This document shows positions 46,812 to 59,789 of a stretch of 64,000 bases of DNA, piece by piece (positions within the stretch are counted from its first letter, which is position 1; each line of letters begins with the position of its first letter). The notes beneath the pieces are model-generated. The model saw only the letters and a list, made by a program, of their open reading frames with translations. It made no database searches and was not told the origin of the DNA. Both the position numbers and the translations under genes were made by a program. The stretch covers positions 806,001-870,000 of the forward strand of contig CM028902.1 in the NCBI GenBank assembly GCA_016801885.1, read 5' to 3'. This DNA comes from Toxotes chatareus. Lineage: Eukaryota > Chordata > Actinopteri > Toxotidae.

Positions 46812-46834
46812 TGCTCTCTCTCTCTCTCTCTCTC
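46812..46834. repeat. (CT)n microsatellite
   Basis: About eleven CT units. Confidence 0.85.
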
Positions 46835-46908
46835 ATCTTTTCTCTATTAAGCTTTTTGTGTTAACGTTAACACACAGTCCACACACCGCGCAGGTCTCTG
46901 CACAGTGG

Positions 46909-46970
46909 AGCTGAAGAGTCAGATATTTCCCTCTGGGGTTTGTGGAAACCAAACCAGAGCTAAAAGAAAG
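46909..46970 (+). repeat. Dispersed repeat fragment related to 61432-61493
   Basis: Shares GCTGAAGAG(T/C)CAGATATTTCCCTC followed by a GTGGA(A/G)ACCAAAC and GAGCTAAAAG block, all at the same spacing as at 61432-61493. This phrase is a widespread teleost repeat. Confidence 0.65.
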
Positions 46971-47589
46971 TATGTGTCTTAGATTCGTCAGTCATCCGGA
47001 AACGTGGCCCCAGATAACTGATCATGTGTTTGTATCAGTTCAAACGATGGGGTGTCAGTGTTGTTTTTTTACAGCTTGTTTCCGCCGCCCACAAGTGGTT
47101 AAAAAAAATCTGTTGGTGTACGGCAGGTTTAAGCTTTGTTCTTGAATAATTTTAGCCAATGAAATTCTTCATTGTCCTGCAGCACGACTTCCTCTCTCCT
47201 GAGAGAAACACCCTCGCGGCTCAGTCGTTGCATCAAACATAAACAGGGGATTACAGTGCTGCATAGCTCCCCCTCCCTCCCTCCCTCTGCGCTCTTTCTA
47301 TTTTTGGGATGTGTGTTCTCATGTGTGTGCTCACATGTGAGTGTGTTTTATAAAAAAAAATATATTTGTGAAATTTGTTTGTTTGTGTCTGTCTCTGTGA
47401 GGGTGTGTGGTTGTTTGTGTGTCTTTAATGTACTTTTTTTTTTTTGGACAGTGTGTGTGTGTGTGTTTGTCTCAGAGGTAATGAACAGCCGTCCACCATC
47501 ATGGAAACCAGTCAGTTTTTGCCTCAGCATCCCAGATGACATCAAACGGCTCTGCCGCCATCATTAGCCGTGGGATGTTTTCTTGTTTA

Positions 47590-47640
47590 CTAAAAAAAAA
47601 AAAAAAGAAAAAAAAAGAAAATTTTCTCTTTTTTTTTTAA
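47590..47640. repeat. A-rich / T-rich low-complexity tract
   Basis: AAAAAAAAAAAAAAGAAAAA-type sequence followed by TTTTCTCTTTTTTTTTT, so the two parts could pair as an imperfect hairpin. Confidence 0.8.
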
Positions 47641-47689
47641 TTCAGAAGAAAACTGACAGTAATAAAAAGTTTGTGCTGTCATCAGGAAG

Positions 47690-48180
47690 CTGTTGTTTTG
47701 ACAGAAAGCCTTGCTCTCGCAGAGATTGTTGAGCTTTATTTTTTCATTCAGAGATGCTTCCTCTTGATAAAACCCCCCTGTGTGCGTTCTCATCACACTG
47801 CTGCTGTCAATACACCAGCTGTTTACCTGCCTCACATCTTTCTGTGACTCGATTACTGTTGCGGAACTAACATATTGGCAAGTGGATTTAAGATATCTGG
47901 CAGTACAAAGGCTGTGGTAGCAGCTGATGTGTGATGAATGATGATCACTGCCCTTTACTCTCTCAGGCTTGATTACACCTGCTTTATTAAGGTTGTTTTT
48001 ACTCATCCAGTCTTCGTTGTCATCCAGGGACACGCACAATGAGGCAAGGTCATCGTTTGCTATCATTAGACGGAGGTCAGGGGTCAGAGGTCACAGCACC
48101 CAGACTGTTGATGAAGCAAATATGTCTATTAGCATGCAATTTTCATGGGGAATATAAAAGTATGAGAAGCCAAATATGCC
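47690..48180. promoter_or_regulatory. Candidate conserved non-coding element
   Basis: Non-repetitive sequence with GAGCTTTATTTTTTCATTCAG and CTTGATTACACCTGCTTTATTAAGG (47968-47992) and an E-box CAGCTG (47920). It ends near a repeat end at 48268. Visual judgement only. Confidence 0.28.
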
Positions 48181-48204
48181 TTTTAGTAACAAGCAGCGTC
48201 CTCT

Positions 48205-48268
48205 GACGAAAGTGTCTTTCAGCTCATTTTTGCTCTGGGGCCCCCTAGTGGGTTAATCCAGCCCTGAC
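48205..48268 (-). mobile_element. Terminal fragment of a non-autonomous DNA transposon
   Basis: Read on the - strand from 48268, the sequence begins CAGGGCTGGATTAACCCAC and continues CTAGGGGGCCCCAGAGC. CAGGGCTGGA is a recurrent terminal sequence of fish hAT-like repeats and is shared with position 8968. The partner end is not visible. Confidence 0.5.
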
Positions 48269-48819
48269 CTGCAGCTGCTACATGAGGCATAACATTTGCA
48301 TCTTTTCAGTGTGAAAACAAAACAAAACTTGTTCCTCATGTTGGTCTTTACATGAGATTTGTTGCCAATAAGAAAAATGAATAATATCACCAGAGTTATC
48401 CTTTAAAATGTTATCTTTATTATCTCTCCCTCAGCCAGGCAGGGTAAGTGTAATTGTTCAGTCAGTTCAATCAGTCAGTGTTATTATTTAAATGGCAGAA
48501 CAGAGCGCCTGAAGGCATCATCCGGGAATGTTTTCTAGATGCAGAGATGTTGGAGCTATGGACCTTTAATGTTAGAGACGTCGACCTTTGACTGCAGAAC
48601 CCCCACTGGACCAATTAGTGTAATTTGAACATGAAAAATTGAAAAGCGTCACCTGACTTGTCTAAAATAGCATTTGACAGACAGATGGACAGACACAGGC
48701 TGAACCCCAGTCTTCATTTTTCATGGCAGCCGTCTCCCTCAACCCCCATATTTCATCATCAATAAGAGCTCAGAATAGACATGGGAAGTGCTTCTTTCAG
48801 CTGACACTTTTTTTTTGTG

Positions 48820-49250
48820 AGTTCAGTCCATTGCAGTGTTGACCTTGAACAGAGAAGTCAGTGCAGCCAGATTAGAAAATTGCTCCAGGCAGTTTCGAAA
48901 AAGGCCACAGTTTGCTCGGCTCTCCGGTGCAGCTACTGTAGACAGATTTATCTCTGTGCCGCTCAGCCAAAGAAACTCAATTTGGCTCCTGATCAAATGT
49001 TTGATCTTAATTATCACGTTCCAAATGGAAAGATTTCGTCGTTAGATGCTCCTTTTTTGTCTTTTTGAGGGGCAGGCTTGGAGATAATTATCCAAAATGA
49101 ATTTTACATGAGTGAAGGGACAAGAGAGCAGCTCTCATTCCTAGTTCAAGCACAGCCAACACAGAGCAAATGAATCTTAGAATTACCATAGGTCACTGAA
49201 TTAATTCTCCAAATGGCAATTGGTGTGATTTCTCCAGGGGGAAAATGACT
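48820..49250. promoter_or_regulatory. Candidate conserved non-coding element with TAATTA sites
   Basis: Two TAATTA cores (49008-49013 and 49085-49090) and AATTAATT (49199-49206) occur in a 430-bp repeat-free stretch that also has CAAATGGCAATTGG. The density of homeodomain-type sites and the lack of low complexity make it the best enhancer candidate in the intron. Confidence 0.42.
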
Positions 49251-50639
49251 GGCAAGTTAGCTTCTCTGCTCACCTGTAGGTGTGGATGTGAATTTCCAGT
49301 CCTGGAGGTGGAGGTCGGAATCTGTTTCTGTTTCAGCTGCTCATCGGTTTTAGTGTGTGCTGTCGAGCTGAATCAACGGATGGATGGAACGCAAGATGAG
49401 TCATGCTGTTGCAGGATTCACAACAGTTGTGTTATGAAGTGAATTGGATGCACCTTCAAAGCCATGATTTAAATCAGAAGAGGGGAGGAGTAGTGGGATA
49501 CACTGCCCTGGAGCGTGAGAGCCATCAGCTGCTTTTTCTTTTTTGGCTCCATTTATTTAATGAGTCACCTAATAGATTGTCTGGTCTGAGGACACTCAGC
49601 GAAGTTTTTCAGAACTCTTTTTGTTGCCGGAGACTGATTCTGACTGAGCAGTAATTTCTTCAAATCATCCTCCTTTGTGGCGGCCTTTTCATATTCACTA
49701 ACAGCCGTGTTCCTCCTGCTGCTCTGGATGACTCCATATAATTACAACCTATTCCTAACATTAGGGATCCAAGAGATTTCCTTTTCTTTTTCTGTAGAGA
49801 GCCGAAAACCTCTGTGGTCAACAGTGGCCTTCGCTCACTCATTGTTACAGCATCACTTTGTAGTTTTCAGACTTTCTTCAACATCATTGGTCATTTACTC
49901 AAACAAACCGCTTTATCTGTATCAAACCTTTCATACAAGTAAATGCAGTTCACAGTGATTGAAATAAAAGGTTGAAAAAAATAGAAGAAAACTACATAGA
50001 ATAGAAGAACAGAATGATTTAAAATATGAATGTGATAAAATAAATCATTACAGTAAATAAACATTGGCCATAAAATACATTTACCCCGAATGGTTACTGT
50101 GAACCTGTGAGACTGTCCTCCTGGACAGAGGGACTATGGAATTGTTCACGCTGCAGATGGTATTTTTATAATCCAGCTTTTGAATGGCTTGTTTCTCTCG
50201 TATTTAATATCATTAATAATCACCAATAAATTGCTATGTTTTTATGAGACACAGAAATAATGAGATGTTGTTAAACTGTAATTGTAATGCTTGGTGCAGA
50301 TGTAGATGTCTGCACAATACTTCTAAACCCTATCATGTTTCCCAGTGTCTGCTTTCAGTGAAGGTGATGTGCACTAATTATTTATTTTATTAGAAATACA
50401 TCTGTTGTGGATCCATGATAGCTTCCCAGTAAAATGCCGGTTGTTACACAGTAAATGTCTCCTCAGATAAACTCAGGTTTTTTGTAAATAAAGGATGGAG
50501 GAAATCTGTTTCTTTGATCATCACTGAACAGACCTTCCTTTACCTGACTACAGTGTTCTGGTGAACACACACTGCTCTAACGAGTGATAGTACAGTGCAG
50601 TCTCATAAGGATGTGTATGGTCCTACATTAAATACACCC

Positions 50640-50830
50640 GTTTTCATTTCATTTAACCTTTATTTGTAAATGGAAGCTTGCTGAGCATCGTAGTCCAGCG
50701 CCCTGTTCCAACGCTTTTTTTCCAGATGGGGAGATAGCCATCAATGAGCACAACACCCAGCCTGTTTTAGCTGCTGAGAGTCTGACATGTGGACAGTGGA
50801 ACCAGCTACATATGGTAAACTGGGAAAAGA
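50640..50830. repeat. Possible dispersed-repeat fragment
   Basis: TTTCATTTAACCTTTATTTG at the start resembles the ends of repeats that are common in fish. The remainder (CCAGATGGGGAGATAGCC and following) is not recognised. Confidence 0.3.
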
Positions 50831-50914
50831 AGAGGCCTGGAGGTAGAACGTTCTAAACTAAACTCTGACTAACAGTAGTTAAGTCAAAGGTGCACTTTCA
50901 GAGGGCTCCAAACC

Positions 50915-50980
50915 AGACAGACAGAAAGACAGACAGGCCGGCAGAGGCAGGCAGACATGCAGAGACAGACAGACACCACA
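50915..50980. repeat. (CAGA)n-rich degenerate tandem repeat
   Basis: A run of CAGACAGA, AGACAGACAGG and GGCAGGCAGACA units with interruptions. Confidence 0.75.
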
Positions 50981-51108
50981 GCACTGTTGATGCACACAAG
51001 ATGACTCCCTAAATAGACAAATGAGAGCTGTAGTCTGCAGCTTGGTGTTCTTGTTTTCCTCCACAGTGAGCTGTGTGGATGGGGATAATGGAGCTAATGC
51101 ACCACGAC

Positions 51109-51129
51109 AAAAAAAAAAAAAAAAAAAAA
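51109..51129. repeat. A21 homopolymer
   Basis: Twenty-one A residues after ACCACGAC. No retroposed gene or LINE tail was recognised before it. Confidence 0.85.
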
Positions 51130-51389
51130 TGTCTTTTCACCCATAAACTCCACAACTGTCTCACACATCCAGGCCTGGCCATTACTCTAACAGGGTACGG
51201 ATGTATTTCTCTCAGCCTGTAACTACTATTGGCACAGGACAGTTTATGTGTTACTCGTGTAATTAAATCTTTGGATACTTTCCCCAAATCAATTTAAAGT
51301 ACCAGCATAAAACACAGGCTTCGAGCTGGACGGCGTCTGCGTGAAGGCCGGGCAGAGTGCGGGTGAGGATCGATGGTGGAGGGCAGGTG

Positions 51390-51600
51390 GCGTCGCTCCA
51401 AGCTGTCTGACATCAGAGTAACTCGGTGCTGTGACCTTGGCCTTTTCAATTCAGCTGCATTTGAGCTGCTGTCATTACGCCGCCAATTACAACTGTTGCT
51501 TTATCAGCAAAGCCACCCCACTCACCCTCCGGCCGGCTGTCGATCCTCATTCAGCTTGGAGGAGGTAATGACGGCAATTAGTCGCTAAAGGAGGCTCTTA
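51390..51600. promoter_or_regulatory. Candidate conserved non-coding element
   Basis: Repeat-free block with GTCATTACGCCGCCAATTACA (51471-51490), GAGGTAATGACGG (about 51562) and GGCAATTAGTCGC, three TAAT/ATTA cores in 120 bp. Regulatory role inferred. Confidence 0.35.
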
Positions 51601-54600
51601 GCCACTGTCTGCTGTCACAACCCACAACCGATGACTCTGGGTGAAGTTGCTGCCAAAACTCCGGAAACACCTCAGCCGTGCTGGGAGAACCGTCTCTTTC
51701 CACTGACACATCATTTACCTAGAGAAGGGAAATTGCTCTAAAATACAGAAACATTTTGGGTCATCAGCTCTAAACAGGTGTTATGTAAATGCAGACAGGT
51801 AAGTGCGGCAATGAAGCATTTTTTTTGTCAGAGGGAAACGTCCAGTCTCTCCCTCTGTGAACAGGTCGTTTGAATATTATCGTGTTGTTTCATTGTTTAT
51901 CGTTGTTCTGCTTCCTGTGCGGGCGGCACACTGACAGGTCATTATGTGGCAGCTTGCTGTAGCTGGTGTCAGGACACGGCGATGTGTGTTCCCGCGTCTG
52001 GTCTGAGCGCTCGCAGTGACAGGCCCCAGCTTTACACTCGCCTTAGTCGCGGTGTCCATGTTGGCCTCATTAGCTGGAGTGTTGCGTGGGTTTCATATCC
52101 ATGTCATAGCTGTCAGGGTGTGTGGAGGTGGGCTGAGAGAAAACTCTGTGCGTCCTGCCTGTTTACCAGCCCGCTCTAACACTCACACTGTCTCACTCAT
52201 TAGCGATCACCTCATCTCCCTCATAATCAGAACGCACTGATGGACAAAGCAGAGGTAGGAAGCCATAAAAAGATGCACGGTTTCTGGATCCTCTCGCTTT
52301 TTGTTGCGTACTATGATAAATGGTCCTGGGATTGCTATTCATAGAGCTGCGGCTGAGCAACTGTCCGCTGCTCCTCCGAGCTTTACGTTCAGCCGGGGCT
52401 CATGTTTAAGCATGTTGGAGTTTCCAGGCGACTGATTTATGCTGCTCTTATTTCTGCTCCACCGGGGAGCTCATCTGAGCCGGACAGCAGGGCGTCTCTG
52501 AATCTCGATAGTGGAAACTGCAGCTGCAGATTGCTGTCAAGGCTTCTCTGCAGGAAACTGAATGCCTGACTGTATTTTTTTTTTTTTTTGGTCTTCTTTG
52601 GATAGAATTCTACTCTATAATTTAGCTGCTTGCCCCCCACTCTCTGACTGACTGAACAACACTCTTTTTTTGTGAATAGCCTTTTGATTTGGCCCTTTCT
52701 GCTCCCTTTTCTTTTTTTATTTATTTATGTATTTTTATTTTCATTTCATTTATTTATTTATTTGACCAGAAGCTAGGCAAATAATCGGCACCCATGGGTT
52801 TCAGTTGAGCAGTTACAACCCTGAGCAGGAAGCTTTGTTCGTGCTCTGTTTTCTTCCCAGGTTCAGGTCAGGACTGAGGCCTCCTCGGCCCGAGAACAAA
52901 CGTACACATGGGTAGCCCTAACCTGAAGGTTTGGAGCCACTGCTGTGAGGGTCCTGCTGTTTTTAAGTAGTTTTAATTATCTGGAAACTCTTGTTTATCA
53001 TTATTCTAACTTTGTTAAAATAATAAGGTTAGTTTTACTCAGCTCTCAGCTTTTCAAAAAGACAGCGCTCTGACAGTGTGGTATTTTTTTTCTGACCTTG
53101 AAATTTGCTTTTCCTGTGTCTGTCTCTGGTGTTTCAGTGCAAAGGTGACAGGAGAGCTGCCGATAGGTGGGAGCTTCATTCAAATAAGGCAACGCAAAAC
53201 AAGTGATTGGTATTTTGGATAAAATTGGGTCTAAGAAGTCACATTGATGATCGAGGTCTTAGAAGCTGCTCCAGCATGTGTAGAGTCTTTTGGTCCAGGC
53301 GTTTTCTTACAGCTGCTTGAAAAATCTCCAGCCGCCTCGTTTACCTTGATTTTGTTTATTTATTTATCTGTGGTTTTCAGTAGCTGGCAACTGTTTTGTT
53401 TACGTCGGGTCAGGACTGACTCTGTTTCTCTCAGGCCTCCTTGGCTGCTCTATGGGTATGTTTGAAAATCTTCAGTGATTTACTGGCAGCTGTAAATTCC
53501 ATTTCGGAATAAGAACTGGTGGAAGTCTCTGTTGTACTGGTGGAGATGAAAGTGGTTAAGGCACATACCAAATAACTGTAACATCAACAGCTACAGAGAG
53601 TTATGATCTGGATGTGCAGCTCCCCTCAGCTTTACAGAGCTTTGCACTGAGTTTCAGCTCGTTGTTTACCAGTCTGCACACACAGGTCTCTGTCCACGAC
53701 CTGCTCAGCAGCAAACAGCAGACAGACGCAGTTAGAAACCAGCTGGTCAACATAGTGAAGCAGTGGATTTACATTCAATACGTGTTCACAAAAAATGACC
53801 ACTGTGTCTCAGGTTTTTAAGAAAGACTCCATCATTGTCCTCGCCAGGAGAAAAACATAACACTGACTTAGAAAAGCTATAGTGGAGCAGCTGGAAGAGC
53901 CCATATGTTTCATCACAGAATGAAGGTGAAGGTGGTCTGTGTCTTTTATTGTGAAATAAGTCTTTGGTTTGGTATTTTGAAGATATTTTCTCAGTATCTC
54001 TGTGTTGAGGCTGCTCCAGCTTATTGGAGCAGCAGGAATACATGTTCCATTCCACCCGTTCCACATTTTCCATTTTCCTGGTAATTTTATTGAAGTAGTA
54101 AACTCTGGGATGGCAAGACAGGTGTTTCCCCAAAGCCTCTTAAAAACTGAATTGTTCAGGAAGAATGGCTTTAATTTCAGCTGAGAAACAAACACAATGT
54201 TCTACTAAGTCTCCAAAACTGCAGCAGTCACACATACTATTAACATTGGTGTTAATGAGACTTTTTCTATGACATTAAAAGGCCGTTTCAGCCAAGTTTC
54301 TAAATCAGACAAAATTAAATTGGGAGATTCCAAGTGTTATTTTATTATTTGTGAATGTAGGCGACTTAAAATAGCACAGACAATGAGACATGGAGCTTCT
54401 ACCCCAATTAGAAAATACAAAATGAACAGCTGAAGGTAGGAAGAACATATTAAACAGTGTGTTTTCACTTATTTTACGTATCCACACTCAGACAGACGCA
54501 CTGTGCATGTGACAAATGGGTAGAAATCTGTAAAAGGATATAGACTCACATGTAAAACAAAATGTAATGCAATCATACTGAATGCCTGTTTTGTAAAGTG

Positions 54601-55965
54601 ACCAATTGAACTGCTTGCTGAGCAGAAATAAAGTCACATTAATTTCCAGTGTCACAGTTTTAAACTGGAACTCAAAGAAGCACAAGAAGCAAACAAAGAG
54701 AAAGAGGTGGATGATGCTGCAACAGACAGACAGCAAATACCCCTTCCTCTTTCATCCCTCTGTTTCTCTGATAAACTCAGACACTAAACACCTTATCTCC
54801 ATCAGAGCCACTAAAGACAAGGCTGGATCAGTTACAGTCTGAAGGGAGATGTTCTGTTTACATTATTTACATCAACAGTTTACATGTTAGTCATAGAGCA
54901 AAAGTCTAATGAACTAAAATGAGATAAATAAAGTGTAAATGCAACATAATCCATGATCTGTGAGGGCGACTTGGCCCTGTCGCAGAGAAAGCACATGCCC
55001 ATGTATTCTACAGTGCTCTAAACTCAGGCTTCTAGGAAAAAAACAAAAATTGCGTCCAAAATCACGTCCAGTCCTCGGTGGCACTGCCGTCACACGTGGC
55101 TCATCGTGCTGGGAGATACGTGTCGCTGGTGTCGATGGTCTTCTGGTGAGAACTGACAGTGGTGTGAAAATTTTCCTGCCACGACTGTCAAGGTTTTTCT
55201 CAGCTGTGGAAAGAATATCCAACTACAAAAATAGGTGATAGCACTAAATGTAGCTCCAGGCGTGGAAGCTCTCAGGTTTCCATTGTTTTCAGAGGAAACC
55301 AAGGGGAGAAGGCAGGGGAAGATAGTTTTCCTTTGACAATTGGCTGAAGTCTGCAGTCACATGGGCTCATCCATCTTTGAGACTGCCACCGCCCTCCCAT
55401 AGAGAGTTTTGATTATGTTGAGTGCTCGGTCTGCTAGAAACAAGGGCTCAGTCAGGAAGATATGTCACTGTTATAAATTGCAGCTCCACTTTTTTTGTCA
55501 CTGTGCCTTGTCACACTTTTAATTAAACAAGACAAAGACCAGGAGATGGGAGCGGCCAGCGATCAAGGAGAAAGATGGTTTGTAGGTTTCTGATAATAAC
55601 CCGTAGAGAGGAGGAGGAGGGCGGATATGAGCTGGTGTGGTTAAAAGGGCCTGGCAGAGCTTAGTGGAGCAAGAACCAGATGTTATTAGACCCCCTACTG
55701 CTTGCTGAGCCAGCAGGCAGCAGCACACCACTTAGCCTGCTAAATCTAAGAAGAGTTGAATCGAGGACAGCTGGACCTGGTTGTAGATACACAAGGATGT
55801 TTCACCTCTCATTCAGGAGGCTTTTCAGGTTTGGACAGGTCAGTTCAGTTGCCTTTGATTCGATGCCTCTTGAAAAACCATAACCTGCATGACTGAGAGT
55901 CTTAACAGACACCACGTGGTCTGCTGCCTGCTGGACTGACCCCAGTACTCTGCTGCAGGTTTTGG

Positions 55966-56040
55966 TTCTGGTTCTTGGATATTTCTTACTGTCAACAAAT
56001 GACATGAAAAGACCAAAACCTGTCTGTCTGTCTGTGGCTC
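55966..56040. repeat. Dispersed repeat, copy 2
   Basis: Block at 55982-56020 (CAACAAATGACATGAAAAGA) corresponds to 42312-42350. It is followed by CTGTCTGTCTGTCTGTGGCTCTCAGC rather than the longer sequence of copy 1. Confidence 0.55.
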
Positions 56041-56083
56041 TCAGCTCCAAGCCTTTTTTTTTTTTTTTTTTACAGAAGACATC

Positions 56084-56125
56084 CACTCACTGAGCATTTT
56101 ATTAGGAACACCACACTAATACTGT
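56084..56125. repeat. Short piece of a common fish dispersed repeat
   Basis: CACTCACTGAGCATTTTATT followed by AGGAACACCACACTAATACTG matches a phrase that recurs in fish and other vertebrate genomes as part of a transposon-derived repeat. Only about 40 bp is recognisable. Confidence 0.5.
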
Positions 56126-57054
56126 ACGTCTCAGAGGAATAAGCTACTATACTTGTTAGTAGGAGACTTTCATCCTTGGCTTGTAGATTTGTGGACATTA
56201 AGACACAGACACTCGTCCTTAAGGTGGAAATCTTGAAGTTTTCAGTCCTGGTTGATCTGGAGACGCCTATAACAGCAAATGTAGTTTAACGCTACATGTC
56301 ACAGAATGGAATTTTAATAAAGAAGTCAGACAGTAATTGGCCTCTTTCCTTATTCTGTGAGCAGCCATGATCTGATTTTATGCTGCACACGGCATGAGCC
56401 TGCAAACAGCAGAGCACAGGGAGAGGAGCTGGTTACCTGGCTGAGGAGGTGGAGGTGTGCATCCTATCGCCTGCAGCTCTTTCCTCTAACAGCTCACTGT
56501 GGCTGCTCCTGATTCCTCCATTACTCCCTGCAACATTTCAAACTGCTCCGATGCCCTGAAATGTCCAGAATGAGCAAAGTGTCTTGTTCTGTAGAAGCAG
56601 TTTTGATGAACAGTAGCAGTAAGTGCTCAGCTCACTGACTTAATACAGCTTTTAAAGGAATGTCACAGACTCACAGTTCATAATCCTGAAAAAACAAATA
56701 CTGCAGCACTTTCTTCAGTGGAGCAGAGGCTCAGTCACATCACATCACCTCGTTCGTCAGTAGTGACTCAACAGACATTTATTCAAATAAAAATCTCTGA
56801 GATCGCCGCTTTAAGCACAACAGTAGTGAGATCAAAGTGTAGAGGTAGGTTCAGGTTGGTAACAGACCAGTTGTCATGGTAACAAGCCACTGTAAGTGCC
56901 TACTTTTACAGACCAGTCAGGGTCAGTTTTCCGTATCGGAGTGATTTATCTTCTAAAACATCTACAATCCTCAGTGTCCGGGCTTTGCTCCATTGATGAA
57001 GGATGGGGCCACGTAGAGGACAAACAGAGCAGCCAAAGGCTTTAATTCATCCCT

Positions 57055-57057
<3 letters not shown>

Positions 57058-57090
<33 letters not shown>

Positions 57091-57121
57091 CTCTCTCTCT
57101 CTCGCTCTCGCTCTCTCTCTC
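57058..57121. repeat. (CA)n(CT)n compound microsatellite
   Basis: About 15 CA units pass directly into CT units with two CTCG interruptions. A GT run on the same strand follows 90 bp later (57211-57239). Confidence 0.95.
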
Positions 57122-57208
57122 CCCTTTCTTTCCATCTCTCATCTCTCCAGTGAATAGGACTATATATCTGTAGTTTTATGTTGTGGCCTTGTGTTCCCTC
57201 TGTGTGGG

Positions 57209-57210
<2 letters not shown>

Positions 57211-57239
<29 letters not shown>
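57211..57239. repeat. (GT)n microsatellite, inverted relative to 57058-57088
   Basis: Twenty-nine bases of GT repeat. It is complementary to the CA run at 57058-57088, so the two could pair across a 120-nt loop. Confidence 0.95.
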
Positions 57240-57243
<4 letters not shown>

Positions 57244-57889
57244 AATGAATGTTTATGTATGTGTCTCTGGAGAAGCTCATTAGATCCTGTTTGTGGTGTT
57301 TCAGTAATAGGAATATGTTCTGAAAACATTCTAAACAAGGTGTTCCTCACTGTGTCCATACAAACATATCAGCTGCAAACTGGGACTGAATGAAGCAGCA
57401 TGTTTGATTCTTGCAGCTGCTGTGTAGCTGGAGATGAATGTCTCCAAAATCAAAGAATTAGTGGTGGACTTCCTGCATGGGGACGACATCCTCCCCTTTA
57501 AAGTTGGAAATGAATATAACAACAGAAGTGAAGGAATGTGTTATATTGTGATGTTTCTTTTTGTCAGCTCACCACAGAAACGATGATTGGATCCTTTAGA
57601 TGACACATCCTCTGGCAGCCATGTTGGACGTGAGTGTATGCATTTCCCTGCTGAAGTGATTGTTATCAGAAGGCCGTTAGTTTCAAAGTCGTGGCGTTTA
57701 GTCACGTACGCGAGTTTAGTTCGATGGACGTGTTAAAAGGCTGCACGTGTTTGATCAGCATGCGTTTCGTCTCTGCCGCCTGGACAGGGGGAAATAACCA
57801 GCTCCTTTTCATTTCATCCTTTCAACCTAATGCAAGGGAAGTAATGTCAGATTTAAATGCCATCTGTATTTGATGTAACCTTCTTCCTA

Positions 57890-58130
57890 AAACTCCACTC
57901 CTCTGTGTTGAAAGCTTGGGGAAGCTTTCAGCTGTGCCTCTTTTAATGGGAAAACATCATTAAATGTCTGCGTGAAATTAGGCCTCCCCACTGTAATTGG
58001 CAGGCTAATGAGTAGATGGAGGAGTATGACTACGCAGCCGTGTTAGCCATGCACCACATTTGATGCTTGGCACTTGCAATTTGAAGTCATCATTTGCGGT
58101 GGCCCGGGCAGATGAGGCAGATAAACAGTG
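57890..58130. promoter_or_regulatory. Candidate conserved non-coding element
   Basis: TAATTG (57994-57999), TAATGA (58006-58011), CATCATTAAATG and GAAATTAGGCC occur within about 70 bp in a repeat-free stretch; CATTTGATGCTTGGCACTTGC follows. Conservation not tested. Confidence 0.38.
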
Positions 58131-59789
58131 TTTTGATGTGTGAGGACCGGGAGGATTTGAGAAAGGTTTCTCCCCAGGAGGTCTGGCAGGAGGTGATCAG
58201 GAAGGCAGACGGAAGGCGTGGAAACAAATAAAGTTCACAAGCCTGAAACAATGTCTTTTTCCCTGATACCTGTCTGTCGGTAAATGTCAGGGAACTTAAT
58301 TACTGTTCGAAGAGATCATCCTTTCTTCACGAGACCTGGGTTCAGCCCCACCCCCGATGCTCCCTTTTTCATCTACTTAAAGGGCAGACCAGCATGGCTT
58401 GATGACGAGGAGCTTCATCCAGTCACAAATTAAAGAGATAAATTAATAATTAGAAGGATATAAACTTCCTAATCAAACCAATCAGCAAACAAAAGCTACA
58501 CCTACACCTGATTCACTCCTTAGATTAACAAGATTTTCATGAAAACAAACAACAGCCATTCAGTGTTTTGCATTAGTTCATTTCCTCTCTGTATGGTAGT
58601 CGCCGTGTTACTGGCTGAGATCTCTGCTCCTGCTCTGGATTTAAATTACCTTCGTAAAGACGAGGCACTGATCAGACCCAGTGCAGCGTGGAACCCAATG
58701 TTTTTTAATTTGATCTCATTGATCTCAGCCTCAGTGTTCACCAGAGTCCCAGTTCATCCCAAAGGTCTGGACGGGCCTGAATTCATGGGAAAAGAAAAAG
58801 ACAAACTTAAAGTGTTGGCACAAAGCTGGAGGAACACATTTGTGCAGTAACCAAACTAAAGGTGTGGCTCAAGCTGAGTGGTAAAATATGTTTGTTTGTA
58901 ATTCAGAAATTCTGTTCTGACACTTCACTGAAGCTTTTACTGATTAAATCATTCAAACCAGGATGTTTTAATAATGGCTGCGTTATTAGATAAACTGGAA
59001 ATATCCCAGATGATTTTTGTTAGTTCTGTGGGTTTAAACCCACAGCTCTTCGAACGTGACTGTATTGATTGGACAGTCAGAGGGATAAATAGGTTAAACT
59101 CAGTACAACAGCGACTGATTTGAAATGTCTGCTGGCAGCACACAGAGAACAGAGCGATCATATGGCAACTGGCTATCACTGCTGATTTAAAGAAAATCTG
59201 AAAACTGTTTCCCAAAAGCATCTTGGCAAAATATCACATCAGCTCGTGTTGGAGCTCTTTTGCTGCACGGAGATTCAGGTTCAGACTGGATTTGAGTTTG
59301 TAATTCATGGTGAAATTCATTTCTTTGTTTGACTGTATTTGAAGCTCAGAGGATGATGAAGATGCATCATTGGATCTTGTGACAGGTTTGAGTCTCTGGT
59401 TTTTCTGTACCAGTCAGGTTCAAGATGCAGTACAGGACTGGTTCAGGTCTCAGATTTAGGTCCTTGCAGAAAACTTAATGAGACACTGGAACACCACTTC
59501 ATGAAACTCTTGAAGCTCTTTGATCTGGATTTTTCTCCTGGTTTGGGAGGAACATGAGTTTTTCAGATCAGTGACAGGACACTGGAACATAAATGATCGG
59601 TGGCTGCTGCACTCGTCCCATCATTCGGGTGCAGGAAGATGTGTCGATATCTGAGTCAATGTTGGTGTCTGTTGTACTGCCAGTTTAAAATTTCTCTCAA
59701 CCAAATGCCTGCAGAGACTTGACAGAGAGAACTGAAATTTAAACTGTTCCAAACTGTAATTTATCTGTAAACAAGTGCATAATAAATCA

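Noticed and set aside
53786..54195. Overlapping - strand ORFs of 115 and 128 codons
   Set aside because: Two competing frames over the same AT-rich sequence with no domain or splice signals; chance ORFs.
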